This document shows, piece by piece, positions 38,230-50,660 of a stretch of DNA of 64,000 bases (position 1 is its first letter; each line of letters starts with the position of its first letter). Below the pieces are notes generated by a model. It searched no databases and was not told the origin of the DNA. It saw only the letters and a list, made by a program, of their open reading frames with translations. The position numbers and the translations under genes are program-made. This DNA is from Desmodus rotundus (Eukaryota > Chordata > Mammalia > Chiroptera > Phyllostomidae): contig NC_071389.1 of the NCBI RefSeq assembly GCF_022682495.2, forward strand, positions 61,340,239-61,404,238, given 5' to 3'.

Positions 38230-39060
38230 GGCCAAAATTAGAACAATTTGAGCAACAAAATCAAAGCGTTATAACCCAAAATGTAAAATAAACATCCAAG
38301 AGTCCATACTAATATAAGTAAATGACTGAATACATAATAAGTGAGAAAGGAGAGGCAAACCTCCCATGCAGAAGAAATCCGAATAAATGTAGCTATGGCA
38401 CCGTAGAGGACGGGACTGTAACTCCCACTCCTTAGCTGTGGTCTGTGCTCAGTGACTTCCTCCCAAAAAGGACAGTATGAAAAGGTGAGGGAGGGGAAAG
38501 TCGCTTCTTGGTGGAGAAACTTGACAAACACAGTGATCAAGGTCAGTATCAACAGGGATGAGTCATGCTGCTCGCCTGTGGTCTTAATAGAATGTGTTAG
38601 GAATGGCACTTCACTATGTTATCTTCCTCCCCAAACCCGTAACCCCGGTCTGATCGTGATAAAAACCTCAGACAAACCTCCCCCAGGACACAGTCTACAG
38701 AATTCCTGACCAGGATTCAAAAACCGTCCAGTCATCACAAACAAGGAAAATCTGAGATACTGTCACAGGTAAGAGGGAGCTAAAGAGACATAACTAAAAA
38801 TGATGTGTACCCTAGATCCTGGAACAGAAAAGGGACATTAGGTAAAAACTAAGGAATTATGAATAATGTGTGGATATAAGTTAGTAATAGTGTATCCATA
38901 TTAGTTCATTAATGGCAACAAATGTACATTCATGTAAGGTGTTAATAACAGGGAAATTGTGTGCAGAAGTGGTGGTGTAATGTGGGAACTCTATACTATT
39001 TGCTCAGTTATCCTGTAAATGTACAACTGTTCTACAAATCATTTTTAATTTTTTTAAAGA
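38230..39060 (+). mobile_element. Old L1 (L1M-type) 3' UTR
   Basis: Long colinear match to an L1M 3' UTR: 'aaacctcagacaaacctccc', 'acaaggaaaatctgagatac', 'ggaacagaaaagggacatta', 'ggtaaaaactaaggaattat', 'gttcattaatggcaacaaat', 'acaactgttctacaaatcat', then a T/A-rich end. Confidence 0.85.
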
Positions 39061-39332
39061 TGAGGGGAAGGATATTATCAACTCCACTATACTGCAGTAA
39101 TTTAAATATAAATAAAGCCCATATGTTTCGTGAGCAGTTCCTTTACTCTCTGCTATGGTAAGATGCACAGAGGAGTAGCAATCTGTTTGAGATTCAATTT
39201 AAAAGGATACTGTCTGTAATTAGAGCATTGTAAGCCTCTGATATGATTAGGGAAAGCTCATATGTTCACTTTGGGGATGCCTGTTAAGTGCAGGGCTGTT
39301 ACAACTCTGTTACCTTACCTTAATACACTATT

Positions 39333-39548
39333 GGCGGGGGGGGGGGGGGGGGGGGGGGGGACACCCATGGCCTGAGGGCCACGTGTGGCCCAGGATGGCG
39401 ATGAATGCAGACCAAAACAAAATTGTACGTTTACTTAAAACCTTTTTTTTGCTTATCAATTTTTGTTAGTGTTTGTGTATTTAATGTGTGGCCCAAGAGA
39501 ACTCTTCTTCCAGTGTGGCCCAGAGATGCCAAAAGTTTGGATACCCCC
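39333..39548. mobile_element. hAT-like non-autonomous DNA element with G-run end
   Basis: A 216-bp block with ends that pair as inverted repeats: left after the G run ACACCCATGGCCTGAGGGCC, right in reverse complement GGGGGTATCCAAACTTTTGG then CATCTCTGGGCC. 'GTGTGGCCCA' and its partners recur inside. Possible 8-bp target duplications are ACACTATT (39,325-39,332) and ACACTAGA (39,549-39,556), 6 of 8 matching. No coding capacity. The family is not named. Confidence 0.6.
39336..39360. repeat. G25 homopolymer
   Basis: 25 consecutive G between TTGGC and ACACCC, sitting at the 5' terminus of the hAT-like element. Confidence 0.95.
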
Positions 39549-39653
39549 ACACTAGATTGTTTAAGAAAGCTAAACTCACATGTACTAAAGTTTTGTTACT
39601 CTGTTTCTTAAGAATTTATGGTAATCTCAGGCACACTAAATTGGTCTGATTTA

Positions 39654-39878
39654 TTTATTTTGTTTTGTTTTATTTTTTTAATTTTATTTATTTATTTTTA
39701 GAGAGGGGAAGAGAGGGAGAAAGAGAGGGAGAGACATCAATGTGTGGTTGCCTCTCACATGCCCCCTACTGGGGACCTGTCCTGAAACCCAAGCTTGTGT
39801 CCTGACTGGGAATCAAACCAGTGACCCTTTGGTTCACAGGCCGGCACTCAAACCACTGAGCCATACCAGCCAGGGCCT
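39654..39878 (-). mobile_element. VES-type SINE with perfect 17-bp target duplication
   Basis: Well preserved bat SINE in reverse: 'ttatttatttttagagaggg', 'acatcaatgtgtggttgcct', 'tgactgggaatcaaaccagt', 'gagccataccagccagggc'. Flanked by identical 17-mers TAAATTGGTCTGATTTA at 39,637-39,653 and 39,879-39,895, the mark of L1-driven insertion. Confidence 0.97.
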
Positions 39879-40487
39879 TAAATTGGTCTGATTTAGATAC
39901 TCCATTCTCTCCATAGAAACAGGTCTCCACAATACACTCAGTGCCTCTCCTGGGTACTGAAGACACAGCTGCACAGACAGGCAGGCACAGGTGGGCTGTG
40001 CTGGGGAATGGAGAAACTTCCATGCCGCAAGTCATCTTCAGCTCAGAGGTGGAGGCACACGGGAAAACTGCAGCCTGAGCTTAGGGGAGTCAACAGGTTA
40101 CTGGGCCAATGCCCATTTCTGAACCCTGCAGGTAGGGAGGACGGCCTGTGGTATGTCAGCTGGTTCAACCACTGCGTTTTCTCTTTCCGCTGAGTGGGCG
40201 GCTTTACAGGAGGCCATGGGAGACACACACAGCTTCTACACTAGGACTTGTTTAATAAACAACTATAATCAAGTTTATTGCTCCCGGGATCTCACTGATG
40301 ACTAAGGACATTTTAAACCTCTTGACTAAACAGGAAAGCAAACTTGAAAACATACAGAACTAAGCCATATAAAAGAGGTGAGACCCAGATTTTATATGGA
40401 TCAGCAAATTCTTGGCTTAGTTTATTCAAATATAATGTAAATCCTTCATTGTGTTTACTTTCTCTATTGCCCATTGCACGATTTTTT

Positions 40488-40625
40488 AACTTTTTTATTG
40501 AATTGATTGGGGTGACACTGTTAATAAAACTATATGGGTTTCAGGTACAGAATTCTGTAATACATCATCTGTACACTGTATTGTGTGTTCACCACCCTAA
40601 TTACAGTTTTAATCTCATTTGATTC
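40488..40625 (-). mobile_element. L1 3' terminus
   Basis: Reverse-strand L1 3' UTR: 'attgaattgattggggtgac', 'aaactatatgggtttcaggt', 'aatacatcatctgtacactg', 'tattgtgtgttcaccaccct'. Confidence 0.75.
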
Positions 40626-41040
40626 ATCAGACATATTTTGTCCTTGACTCTCTTAAAAGTAAAATGCTCAGAATTAATAATATGTGTAAATAACATACCT
40701 GCATATGTTCTATTTACAGGAAATGATCCTTAGGCTGTTGTGCAATCCATTCAGTAGCTTTGAAGGAGGAAAAAATGCCAGAACTCAAAGAATGTTGTCA
40801 CTCAGTGAAACTATATTTTGAGAAATTTCAAAGTGCTTGCTCATAGCAAATGACTTCCCATGAGAAGAAAATTAGATTTCTTTATGTAGTAAAATTGACA
40901 ACAGACCAAATTTTCATCCAACTGTCCTCATCTAACCATGGTACTGCATTCCCTCGCTTACTCCATGTCACGCCCCCGCCCTCTGCCTCCAGTTCCAACA
41001 CTGTTCAAGGGCTTGCTCTACATGGTTTGTTCCAAATAAT

Positions 41041-41052
41041 CCCCCCCCCCCC
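41041..41052. repeat. C12 homopolymer
   Basis: Twelve C in a row after CAAATAAT. Confidence 0.95.
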
Positions 41053-43349
41053 GTTGCCAGCGGCAGGTCAGCAGTGACCTGTAGTGATCCCTCCATGCTT
41101 CACGCACCACGCCGGCCCAGGTTAGTGCCTGACTGAACCCTGAAACGCTATAGAACAAGGCAAATCATGTTTTCAAAGCATGTGGCAGAGTGGAAATCAG
41201 TTGTTTGAATCGTGGCTTCGGAGGCTGGCAAGGAGAGTGGTGCCATTGACAAACAAGGCAAGGTCCGGCAGGAATTCCACGCTGGTCAGGAAGCAGGTTC
41301 ATCATTAATGCTGGAGGCTCAGAGCCCACCCTGTCATCCTGCCTCACTCTCCCACCCCGGACCACACTGGTGGTAAAATAGCACATCTGTGTAAAGACAG
41401 CAGGTTATGGCAATGCATGTAAAAGGCATTTGAATGCTGTGTCCGAGCCCACTGTTGGTCCCTCCAGCTCCACTCTCCATCCTTCTCCATCTGCTCTTTA
41501 CCCAGTGGGACAGCATCAACAGGCTCCCTCGCCTTCCAGCTCCTACCAATGACAGGTATCGTGAGTGGTACAGCAAGCCATCTGGAGGAGGGAGGAGACT
41601 GAGAAAATGATTTCCCCTGCTCCCTCCCTGCCTGGTCACTGTAGGTTGGCTGGGTTGGCTCCCGTCAAGCCACTTGTCCTCTCCTTCCTACACCTTTCAA
41701 GCTAAGGGGTATTAACTGCTTTTTGCTGTTTCTAATTCTGGGGGACTGCAGCTGCACCTCTCTTGTTGGTCTGCCCTCCCCCAGTTACCAAGTGACCATC
41801 CCCCATTCCAAGTACCACTTGGACTGGCTCACTGGTTTCCTGTAGAACTCTGAGTAATATAGATGTCATTTACAGCACTTTGTAATACAACAGAAAGTTA
41901 TTTGTAAGGTCATAACATGTTATGATGTTTCTTCTTCTGGTTATAAACATAACAATTCTCAGAGAAGGAAAGAGGAATGAACCTTGGGCATGGACCAGCG
42001 GCACGATTCTTGTGATACCCTCCACGTCCCCTTGCACATACCAGCACCCTAGTAAATTTCTCCACACACGGGGCTTCAATAAATGAGCAATTGACCCAGG
42101 GTTGCAGGGCTTATATAAAACAAAGATGCCTGCACCGGGTCCCAGCAGACCCCTGCCTGCACCGCGCAGTCCACCTCAGAGGTCCAGTGCAACCCAGGAT
42201 CAGTTCTAACTCTCTCTGTTCTCAATCTCGTGTATCACGGAAATAAATGACATGGATGTAAGTGTTAATTTGGGCCTAAGGATTAACCAGGCTTGAAACA
42301 AGACACTGCAGAGAAAAATGCAGTAGACTTCTTAGGAGACCTGTGAAGAGGGCAAGGAGGAAGGTAATGACAGCCTGAGCCAAGGGGGCACTGCAGCCTC
42401 AAGTGAGGCAAAAGCAACCCCAACGTGGCTACAAGGGCTGCATCTTTGTGGGTACCACTGATGCATCCTCCTGAGTGGCATTTCCCATGGCACAGCTAGC
42501 CATGAGGGATGCCGGGTGAGTGCTGCTCTCCCAGAAGCTCTGCAGTCTGCAGCCTGCAGCCCTGTTGGAGATGCTATAGATGTAAAGGGTCTTTAAATCC
42601 AGGGGCAAGAGTCAGACTTAATCCCTGAGTAGACAAAAAAGCTCGGGGCAGGGGAGGAGTGCTCAGGAATAAGCTTGTCCCTATTCCATCCACAGCCTCA
42701 TTTTATTCTAGGATTCTTTACTTATGCTCTTCCAATATGAATACAAACATCAGAGGCAATCCAAGACCTGGAACCTATACAAATCTATACAACTGGAACT
42801 TTCATACACGCATCCACTGGTTCTCCTAAAGTGTCTTTTTATCTACCAGACTCAGGCTCTCTTCCAGCCACTGGGGGAGGGAGAAACCCTCTGATTTGCA
42901 CTGTAGAAGCATTCTCTGCCTGGGTGTCAGGCTTTGCCTCCAGACTGTGAGCGTCTGCTAGGAGAGTCTCCCAGTCATGTGTGTGCACCCGATGCCCAAC
43001 ATGGGGGCATGTAGTCGACGCACAACCAGCGCTTTGGTCACCTGTTGGTTAGTTGCAGTTCACTGGCTGGAAGGAGAGGAGATGGGAACCTGATCACACT
43101 ATACTGAGTAATGCTTGGGTGATACGGAAGTAGAAAGAAAGTATAAGCTATTCTTTCAAGAAATTTGGCTGATAAAATTCCTGGAAACTCCCCTAAGGTA
43201 TTCAACATACTTTATTAAATATTTGTCTTAACCTCACTTCTAAATCTACTGGGAGCGGAACTGGTATCCATCTGTCTCCCTGTTCTTTGAAGCACGAACA
43301 CAAAAACTTGCTTATTATTGGCAAGAAATAAAGTCTGATTGAATAACTC

Positions 43350-43620
43350 CCCAAATCCTGTTTCCAGTCCTTTTTCTTTGGTTTCACTGTGGAAATTGAT
43401 AAATAGTTATTCCCTTCTTGAAATTCCCCTCCCAAGCCCCTGTGACTCTATCCTTTCCTGGATCTTGTACCACTGTGCTCAGTATTTTTCTGTCTCCTGT
43501 TCTTCCATCAGCCTTAAAGTATATACACCCTAGACTCAGTTCTCAGCTCTCTCTCTCTTTTTTTCCCCTTTACATTTTCTTCCACTATCGCTTACATTAT
43601 TTCCTCTGTGTGATGTCTAC
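43350..43620 (+). repeat. L2-like fragment
   Basis: CT-rich with 'cagtattttt...ctgtctcctgttcttccatc' and 'agactcagttctcagctctc', which fits an internal L2 region. Weak. Confidence 0.35.
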
Positions 43621-44384
43621 CAAATAATTATCTCAAGTCCTAACACCTCTCATGTCCTGTCTCTCTCTCATGCTAAGCTCCCAAATTCCAGATACACAAG
43701 ATAAAAGCCATTGTAAGGGTAGCAGGTATGCAGGTGAGAACTCTCAATCTCCATCAGGACCACTGTTGGAGATCATGAAGCCACAATAAGGAACACAGTT
43801 TCCAGTTGAAACACCAGGTTTTTAATGCAGGCAGCTAAAATGATGCTGGCCACCGGTCTCACTAGTTGTGTGCAGTACAGCATCCACCAGCTGGCGAATA
43901 GGTTTGGGCCTGGAGAGGCTTCATCCCACTCACACTGGTCAGTTCTCCCTCTTCCCGGTGCTTTGCTTGGGTGCAGGGTAGAACGTTGGGCTCCCTTCCC
44001 TGATGCCCCCTCCCCCTGGGTCCTAAATACTGTCATGCTGCAGGCCTTCAGATATGCTCCTGCTGGGCACTCTTGTGGATTCTAACTCAGTTCCAAACCA
44101 GGGTATGTGGTTCCTGGACGTCCCCCTGATAAGGGTTCTCAGCCTCTTTTCACATGAACTTCCCCTTGTTAACCTCGCCACACAACCAGCCTCCGGGCCT
44201 CAGGCTGAGTAGAAGGGCCAGCAGGACCCCAGACTCATTTCCTAAGAAATGCTGTTCTGTGTGGTGCGACACTGACCTCAGCTCCTCCTCTAACTCATGA
44301 GCAGTTGTAGAATGCCCTGCTCCTTCTCTTGTCATTGCTGTTTGTATCATTATTTAGCCTTATGTCCCATGGCAGAGACTGCTA

Positions 44385-44985
44385 AATTGCGTTTCCTTTT
44401 TTTATAGAGTGATAAGCTCCATTTTCCAGACTTTGTAGCTAGGGTGGCCATGTGACCAAGTTCTTCCCAACCGGAGATGAGCGGAAATGAAGTGTGCCAC
44501 TTCTGGGTCAGCCCTGGAACACCGAGCGTGGGCTCCGCCGCACTCTCTTGTCTTCCTGCAAGCTGGAACGCAGCCTGTGATCCGGCGCCCGTCGCTCACA
44601 CCAGGCAGAGTCCCAGGAGTATGACTCAAAGCGGTGCATGGACGGACTGGTTTCCATCAATGAGGAAACGAGTACAGGAACTGTGAATACGCACTTACAA
44701 ACGTTCACAGCACCTGCACATGGCTGTGAAATACAAGTGGATGACCCGTGGGTACAAACCAGAAGTACTGGGCTTTGGCACACTGGAAATAAAGAAACCA
44801 GTCTTTAAACAACGCGAGTTTGGAAGCATGGCCCTCGCAGATGATGGAAAAACCCTTCAAACCTGAGCCGCTTATCTCAGGACTGTGAATGAGAAAAGAA
44901 CAAACTTTTGTTCTTGTTTTATTCAAGTCGCTGTTTTGGGGCATCTTTGCCTAAGACGACGGCAGCTCTAGGTGAAGGTGTTGGG
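44385..44985 (+). repeat. MaLR/MLT1-like LTR remnant
   Basis: Contains 'agctagggtggccatgtgac', 'cttcctgcaagctggaacgc' and near its end 'tgttttattcaagtcgctgt' followed by 'tttggggcatctttgcc', the order seen in old MaLR-type sequence. Strongly diverged; class uncertain. Confidence 0.4.
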
Positions 44986-46137
44986 AAGAAACAGAATGTG
45001 AGTGTGTGGCAGCTGCTCAGCTCAGCGTTAGCAAGGCTTGCAAGAAAGAGATGAGCTCAGGCCAGAACTGTTTGTAAGTTTGTCACCAAAGGTGGAAGCA
45101 AATAGACAGCATCCGGAAAGGGGGCGCCTTGGAAGACTAGGGAAGTTAACTGCTTCTGGAACTCCAAAGAGCAGAAAACAGTATCGCCACTGCCAGCCTC
45201 TCAAAGGCCTCTTGATAAAATGATGCGGTGGACCAAAAGGAACAGGAGCCTTCAGTGAATTCAGGAGAAAGACTGCAGCTTCCTGCCCAAGTCCGAGTCT
45301 TATAGCACCTCAAGGCAGAGGCCAGTAAGGAAGGAAAGAGGGAGGTGGGCCAGCACAGAAGGTGGGAAATAAGGCACGCTGGGCCAGAGACAGAATTTGG
45401 ATGTGGTAACTGGCACGTGGGATGGACTAGATGCGAACAGACCAGGAAGAAGCCCATGACCTTTTTATGAAATTATATTGCCCTGGAAGCCACAGCTGGG
45501 TTTGGAAAGGCCCATGTTCATTCTCCCCCAAGAAGCACACACTTTCTAATACAGATTTCAGATCCTGCCACAGAGGGTAATGAATGAGGAAGAGCTTCCC
45601 AGGGGACACAGTCAAAGTCAGGGCCCCTTGGAGGCACTCTCTGAGGGCAGAAGCGGGACCTGCCACAAAGCTGACTTCGCAGCCAGGGCAGAGAGGCCTG
45701 AATTACTCGGGCTCAGCGGGGCTCCTTCATTTTCAGGCACCTGCAGCTGCTACACATCTATCTCCCATTCTTCTGAATGAGAGTTCTGTTTTGTGTTTTT
45801 GTTTCTGTTTGGGGGGGGCAGGTCTTGCTTCTTTCCCCACATTTTATAATGATGTTTCTCAGTCAGAATAAAGAAATAACAAACATTTTAGCATGGGTAT
45901 TTGGAACAGAGATTAGAGAAGGGAAGGCCAGATCTGCGGAGTTCTGGTAAACTCGATCCTTGCAAGGAATGCACGGTGGCCAGTGATACACACGGAGGGG
46001 TGGGGCTCTGAGGGGAAGGAGCAGACGCCGTGGCATCAGCTGGATCTGAGTCAGATGCAGGCTCATCACTTTCAGCAATGACTCTAACCTGGCGCCCTGC
46101 TGATCCAGCCAGAGCTTTTTCTTCCTCTCCGAAAATG

Positions 46138-46230
46138 GCTTAATAACTACACCTACCATAAAGGATTGTTGAAAGGATTAAATTTATGCTTATAAAGTGC
46201 TTAGCAAGATGCATAATAAATGATAGATAA
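46138..46230 (+). repeat. MIR 3' end
   Basis: 'taataactacacctaccata', 'aaggattgttgaaaggatta', 'aagtgcttagcaagatgcat' match the MIR 3' third. Confidence 0.65.
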
Positions 46231-46261
46231 TACTTCCCAAGAAAGTTAAATAACTCAAAAT

Positions 46262-46562
46262 TTTTTACAGAAATAGAAAAAGAATCTTAAAATTTATATA
46301 GAACCACAAGGGATCCCAAAGGGCCCAAGCAATTTTGAGAAAGAACAAATCTGAAGGCCTCATGCTTCCTGATTTTAAAATATACTATTACAAAGCTACA
46401 GTAATCAAAACAACGGGGTACTGGCATACAGAGAGAGATATAGACCAATGAAACAGAATACAGCCCAGGAATAAACCCTTGCTTATACAGTTGAATGATC
46501 TTCAACAATAGGGCCAGGAATACACAACAGAGAAAAGATAGTCTCTTCAACAAACGGTTTGG
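46262..46562 (+). mobile_element. L1 ORF2 fragment
   Basis: 'atttatatagaaccacaagg', 'gaaggcctcatgcttcctga', 'tacagtaatcaaaacaacgg', 'gtactggcatacagagagag', 'gaacagaatacagcccagg' are consecutive L1 ORF2 phrases. Truncated at both ends. Confidence 0.9.
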
Positions 46563-46599
46563 AGGGAAGCAGACAGCCACATGCAAAAGCGTGCGGCCT

Positions 46600-46835
46600 C
46601 TGAGGGCAGCATGCGCGCCAGCAGGTCAGTCAACCCCTGTGCCTCAATTTGCTCACCTATAAAATGGGATCACAAAAGAATCTTCTACTAAGCCTGTTGG
46701 GAGATTTAAATAAGGTGCTTAGCATAGCTTCCGACATGTAGTCTTAATTTCTTTATTGCTATTTGTCAGTGGGCTTGAGAAAAGTTACTTAACCTCTTTG
46801 AGACTCAATTTCCTCTGTTGCAAAAGGGAGACAAA
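46600..46835 (+). repeat. Two MIR 3'-half fragments in a row
   Basis: First: 'ctgtgcctcaatttgctcac', 'ctataaaatgggatcacaaa', 'taaataaggtgcttagcata' to about 46,745. Second from about 46,765: 'agttacttaacctctttgag', 'actcaatttcctctgttgca'. Confidence 0.7.
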
Positions 46836-48177
46836 CTCTAACTTGTTGGTTATTGGGACGAAGGAAAGGATATAGCTGATGTAAAGCCCTCGGCTCGCTT
46901 CTGGGTCCAGAGGACTCGGGCAAGTCCAGTAAGCAAAAGAGCAAGCCCGTTCCCAAGAGGTAGGGGAGCAAGGGTCCCAACAGAGATTACCAAGGAGGGG
47001 AGACCAAAGTGGGAAACACCTTCCCTCAGGCTGGGTGGGTCCCTGGCATAACCACCCCAAAGCCAAGCAAGGTCTTCTCTCCTCCACCACCCCATCCAGA
47101 GTCATTAGCTGGTATTTCTCACTGCTACTGAAAACCTTTAGTCCTGGATGAGTATGTGTAAAAGGAGGTAAGCTTGCTGAGTTGAAAGCCTCATGTCTAA
47201 CCTTCTGATTCTATCATTATACTTCCTCTAGACCTCTCACTCCATGTGGATCTGAGCGTAATCCACCAAAATATTCTCACTGACATTCCACTGCATGACT
47301 TTCAAAGTGAATCCACACCTCCTTTTCCATTGGCTCCCAGGCTGGGATGGGCAGGGCAGCATTCTCTGTTTTTCAGAGAAGAAAACCAGCCCTGGGAGAG
47401 ACTAATTCACTCTGGACAGCTGTCATCATCCTGGCCCAGGGATCTTGTCACCACACTGACCACTGTGGCCTTTTTTCAGTGGTTAATTCTATTTCCCCCC
47501 AAGAGGGAAATACGCAGATTTGTCCTCTATAACAACATTAATGCCTCTTACAAACATTTACTGATTCTAGAAGAAATACAATATGATTATGGCAACTGTC
47601 AATAAAAATTTGTAAGTGTATCTCTACTTAGAATTTATGACAAGAGTTTATGGGGGGAAAGTTCACATAATCAAATAAAAATGACAGAATAAAACTCTAA
47701 GTACATGACAGAAAATGGCAATGATTCGTCAGTTTGCCTGTTTTAGAGAAAGCTCGGAGGGGAAAGCAAGCAGCCGGTTTACTTCTAATACGTGGAATGA
47801 TGTAATTTAACAAACACCTTCTCCTTAAGCATGCTACTTTTCCCATCAACCTTGTCTGCCTGTAAGAAATTAGACTGGAAATTAACAGAGAAATGCTAGT
47901 AATGACTTAGTGGCAATCCTTGCTGGCATTGCTGTCCCTTCCCTCTGTGGGATGTTCATGGATTTGGCATATGCGGACAGCTACATACATGTCATGGGCA
48001 AGATCCATTGGGCCCATGACAGTGGACTCTACCCAACCACTGATTCCTGTCGTCCCTGTCCAGGTAACATTTCCCCACTGCTCCCTATATGCAGGGGAAG
48101 GGCAGGTATACAAAACATGTATAAAGATGTAAAATGCACTCAGGAAGCTCACCATCTGCAGCAATGGATATTCAGCC

Positions 48178-48372
48178 AGGGCTAACCCTCCACTTTCCCC
48201 AGGGACACCTCCCAACATCTGGAGATGTCTGAGGTAGACATGACCGAGGGGCGCTCCTGGCACGTAGTGGGTAAAGGCCAGCGATGTCGCTACTCAGGCT
48301 ACCATGCACAGGACAGCCCACAGCAGAGAACTGTCCAGCCTAATGCCAGCAGGGCCGAGGCTGAGAAATCCT
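48178..48372 (+). repeat. MER5A-like hAT-Charlie element
   Basis: 'caacatctggagatgtctga', 'ggcacgtagtgggtaaaggc', 'accatgcacaggacagccca', 'gccgaggctgagaaatcctg' match the MER5 series in order. Confidence 0.75.
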
Positions 48373-48479
48373 GATGGACAGGGTACGGTGAGACACAGAA
48401 CAAAATGCAACACAGGGGTGGGTGTGGGATGGGCGGTCAAAGAGACAAAAGGGAAGTGTGGGCAGACTGACCACATCTA

Positions 48480-48610
48480 AACAGGTGGATAACATTCCGT
48501 GTCAGCAAGGGTGTAGGGAAAATGGCAGCCTCATACCATGCTGGTGAGCATAAAAATGGATACAACTTTTGGGGAGAGCAATTTAAAAATGTATATACTA
48601 TTTTTATCTT
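48480..48610 (+). repeat. Old L1 ORF2-like fragment
   Basis: 'agcaagggtgtagggaaaat', 'ataccatgctggtgagcata', 'gagagcaatttaaaaatgta' resemble the L1 ORF2 C-terminal region. Confidence 0.45.
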
Positions 48611-50099
48611 TGCTTCCTTTTTCATTCCTATGTTCTCCCTTCCTTTGCCTCCTCTTTCCTTCCCTTCCCAGAACAGAGGCACGAGCATGGGGCTGAGAAC
48701 ACAATGTGATGGGAGGGAGTCTGGGGAATTGCACAGAGCCATGGACAACTTGGTTGGGAAGCCACATAGAGCAGTGAGCTGGAGGGACAGGAAGCTGATA
48801 ATGAAGCTGACAAGACACAGGCGCTGGCAGGCCAAGCAGCCAAGGACAAGAGGCAGTAGGACGGGAAGTGGACACAGAGGAGGCAGGCTGGCCTTCGTTG
48901 TTGGGGGATGGGCTACTCTGAGCAAATAGGTACAAATATTAAAGATAATGGGATCAAGTTTCCAACTTCCAGAGAAGAAATGTACAAAGATATAACAGGG
49001 AAAGAACAGAAGGGTCCCTGGGTGTTGGGTTGGAATTGGAGGTACACTATTAGTATGAATGAATGATTTTATAATACATGGCCTCATGTAGAAAAATTTA
49101 TAAATGTTTCTGGTTATATTTCCTAGCTCTATTCTCTCAAAGACCTAAAGCAATGACACCCCAGTAACAACAGGCCCATCAATCTCCCATATCTTGGTTT
49201 CTAAATACCATTCTCTACCAAAAGAGAGGAATTACTAAGTCAGGGACGAGATAAGTCTTGAATATCCTGTAGTGCCAGAAATTGTTTAAAGTGCTCAGGG
49301 AAGGACAAGGATGTCAGAAGGATACAGGATGTCAAAGGGCCAGCTCAAAGGGACTCCCATGGGCCAAACTGAGGGCCATGTGACCATAAAAATAAACAGT
49401 GACAGTTAACAGATGTCAACATATTGAATACAAAGGAAATCCACGAATATTTCCTAATATAAATTAATAAGTGAGTGAAGGAGAAAAAAGTTCTTCCTTG
49501 GAGTGAATGCCAACTAATAAACATAGGAGTGATGGAAATAAAGAATCATTATTTGGCGGCCTTCAGAGAGGTGGCTGATTTAGGCATAAGTCATCAATAT
49601 GATAAGGCTTGTAGATAGAGGTTTAATGAGGAGCAGGCTATTAGCATAACCTTAGAATACTTTCCTACAAATTTATTGGTAGACATTTCCAGGGGGAAGA
49701 TGGTGACTTTAAGGTGGGACGATCTGGCAGACACCAACATAGCCAGGCCACCGAGGCCAATATTCCAGCGGTGGGACAGGTTGGACCCCCTAATGTTATG
49801 CGCTGAGAAGAGCAGAGTACGTGTTCCTGCCAAGGGACGGCCCGACTCTCGTTCTGAAGAAATACCTGCTGGACTCAGGTTGGGTCATCCTACAGACGTA
49901 AGAGCTGTAATCTAAGACCTGTGCAACCGCAGGGGCGTTAGGAACAGGGACAGTCTGAGGAACTGCTCCAGAAGAGACATGACAAACAACGCGGATCCAG
50001 GTCAGACGGGGAAAAGGGCATTTGGGGGGACAACTGATGAGATATGAATGGGCTCTGTGGATTGGACAGTAGTGTGGTACCCATTCAATTTCCCGATTT

Positions 50100-50496
50100 A
50101 GTCACACAGTGATTAATTGTATGTGCCAACTTGACTGGGTTAAGGGAACAGACAGCTGGTAGGACATCATCTGGGTGTGCCTCAGGGTGTTCAAGGAAGA
50201 GATTAGCATTTGAATCAGCAGACTGAGTAGAGCAGAGCACCCTCACCAATGTGGATGGCCTCCTGTGATACACGGAGGGCCTCAGTAGAACGAAAAGGTA
50301 GAAGGGCAAATATGCCATGTTGCTTGAGATGCGACATACATCTTCTCCTGCCCTTGGACATCTGTGCTCCTGGTTCTCAGGCCTTCGGGCTCAGACTAAA
50401 CTACACCACCAGCTTTCCTGGTTCTCCAGCTGGCAGATAGCAGATTGTGGGACTCCTTGGCTTCCATGATCTCAAAAGCAAATTTCTGTAAGAAAT

Positions 50497-50556
<60 letters not shown>

Positions 50557-50660
50557 GAACATATATATGAGCATATTTATATATAAATGACATATTTAAT
50601 GTATTTATACATAAATAACATATATTCTATTGGTTCTGTTTCTTTGGCGAATGCTGACAA
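50100..50660 (+). repeat. Old interspersed repeat (class unresolved)
   Basis: Carries a widespread mammalian repeat signature: 'gtatgtgccaacttgactgg', 'gcatttgaatcagcagactg', 'ccttggacatctgtgctcct', 'actacaccaccagctttcct', ending 'tattggttctgtttctttgg'. I know the sequence type but cannot name its class with confidence. Confidence 0.65.
50501..50556. repeat. (CT)16(AT)12 compound microsatellite
   Basis: CT units at 50,501-50,532 pass directly into AT units at 50,533-50,556, followed by more degenerate AT-rich repeats to about 50,600. It sits where the host repeat normally has a short CT/AT stretch. Confidence 0.95.

Noticed and set aside
48437..49087. 216-codon minus-strand open frame, hydrophobic in parts
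   Set aside because: Lies in intron, overlaps an L1-like fragment, has no recognised family and no matching splice sites; treated as chance.
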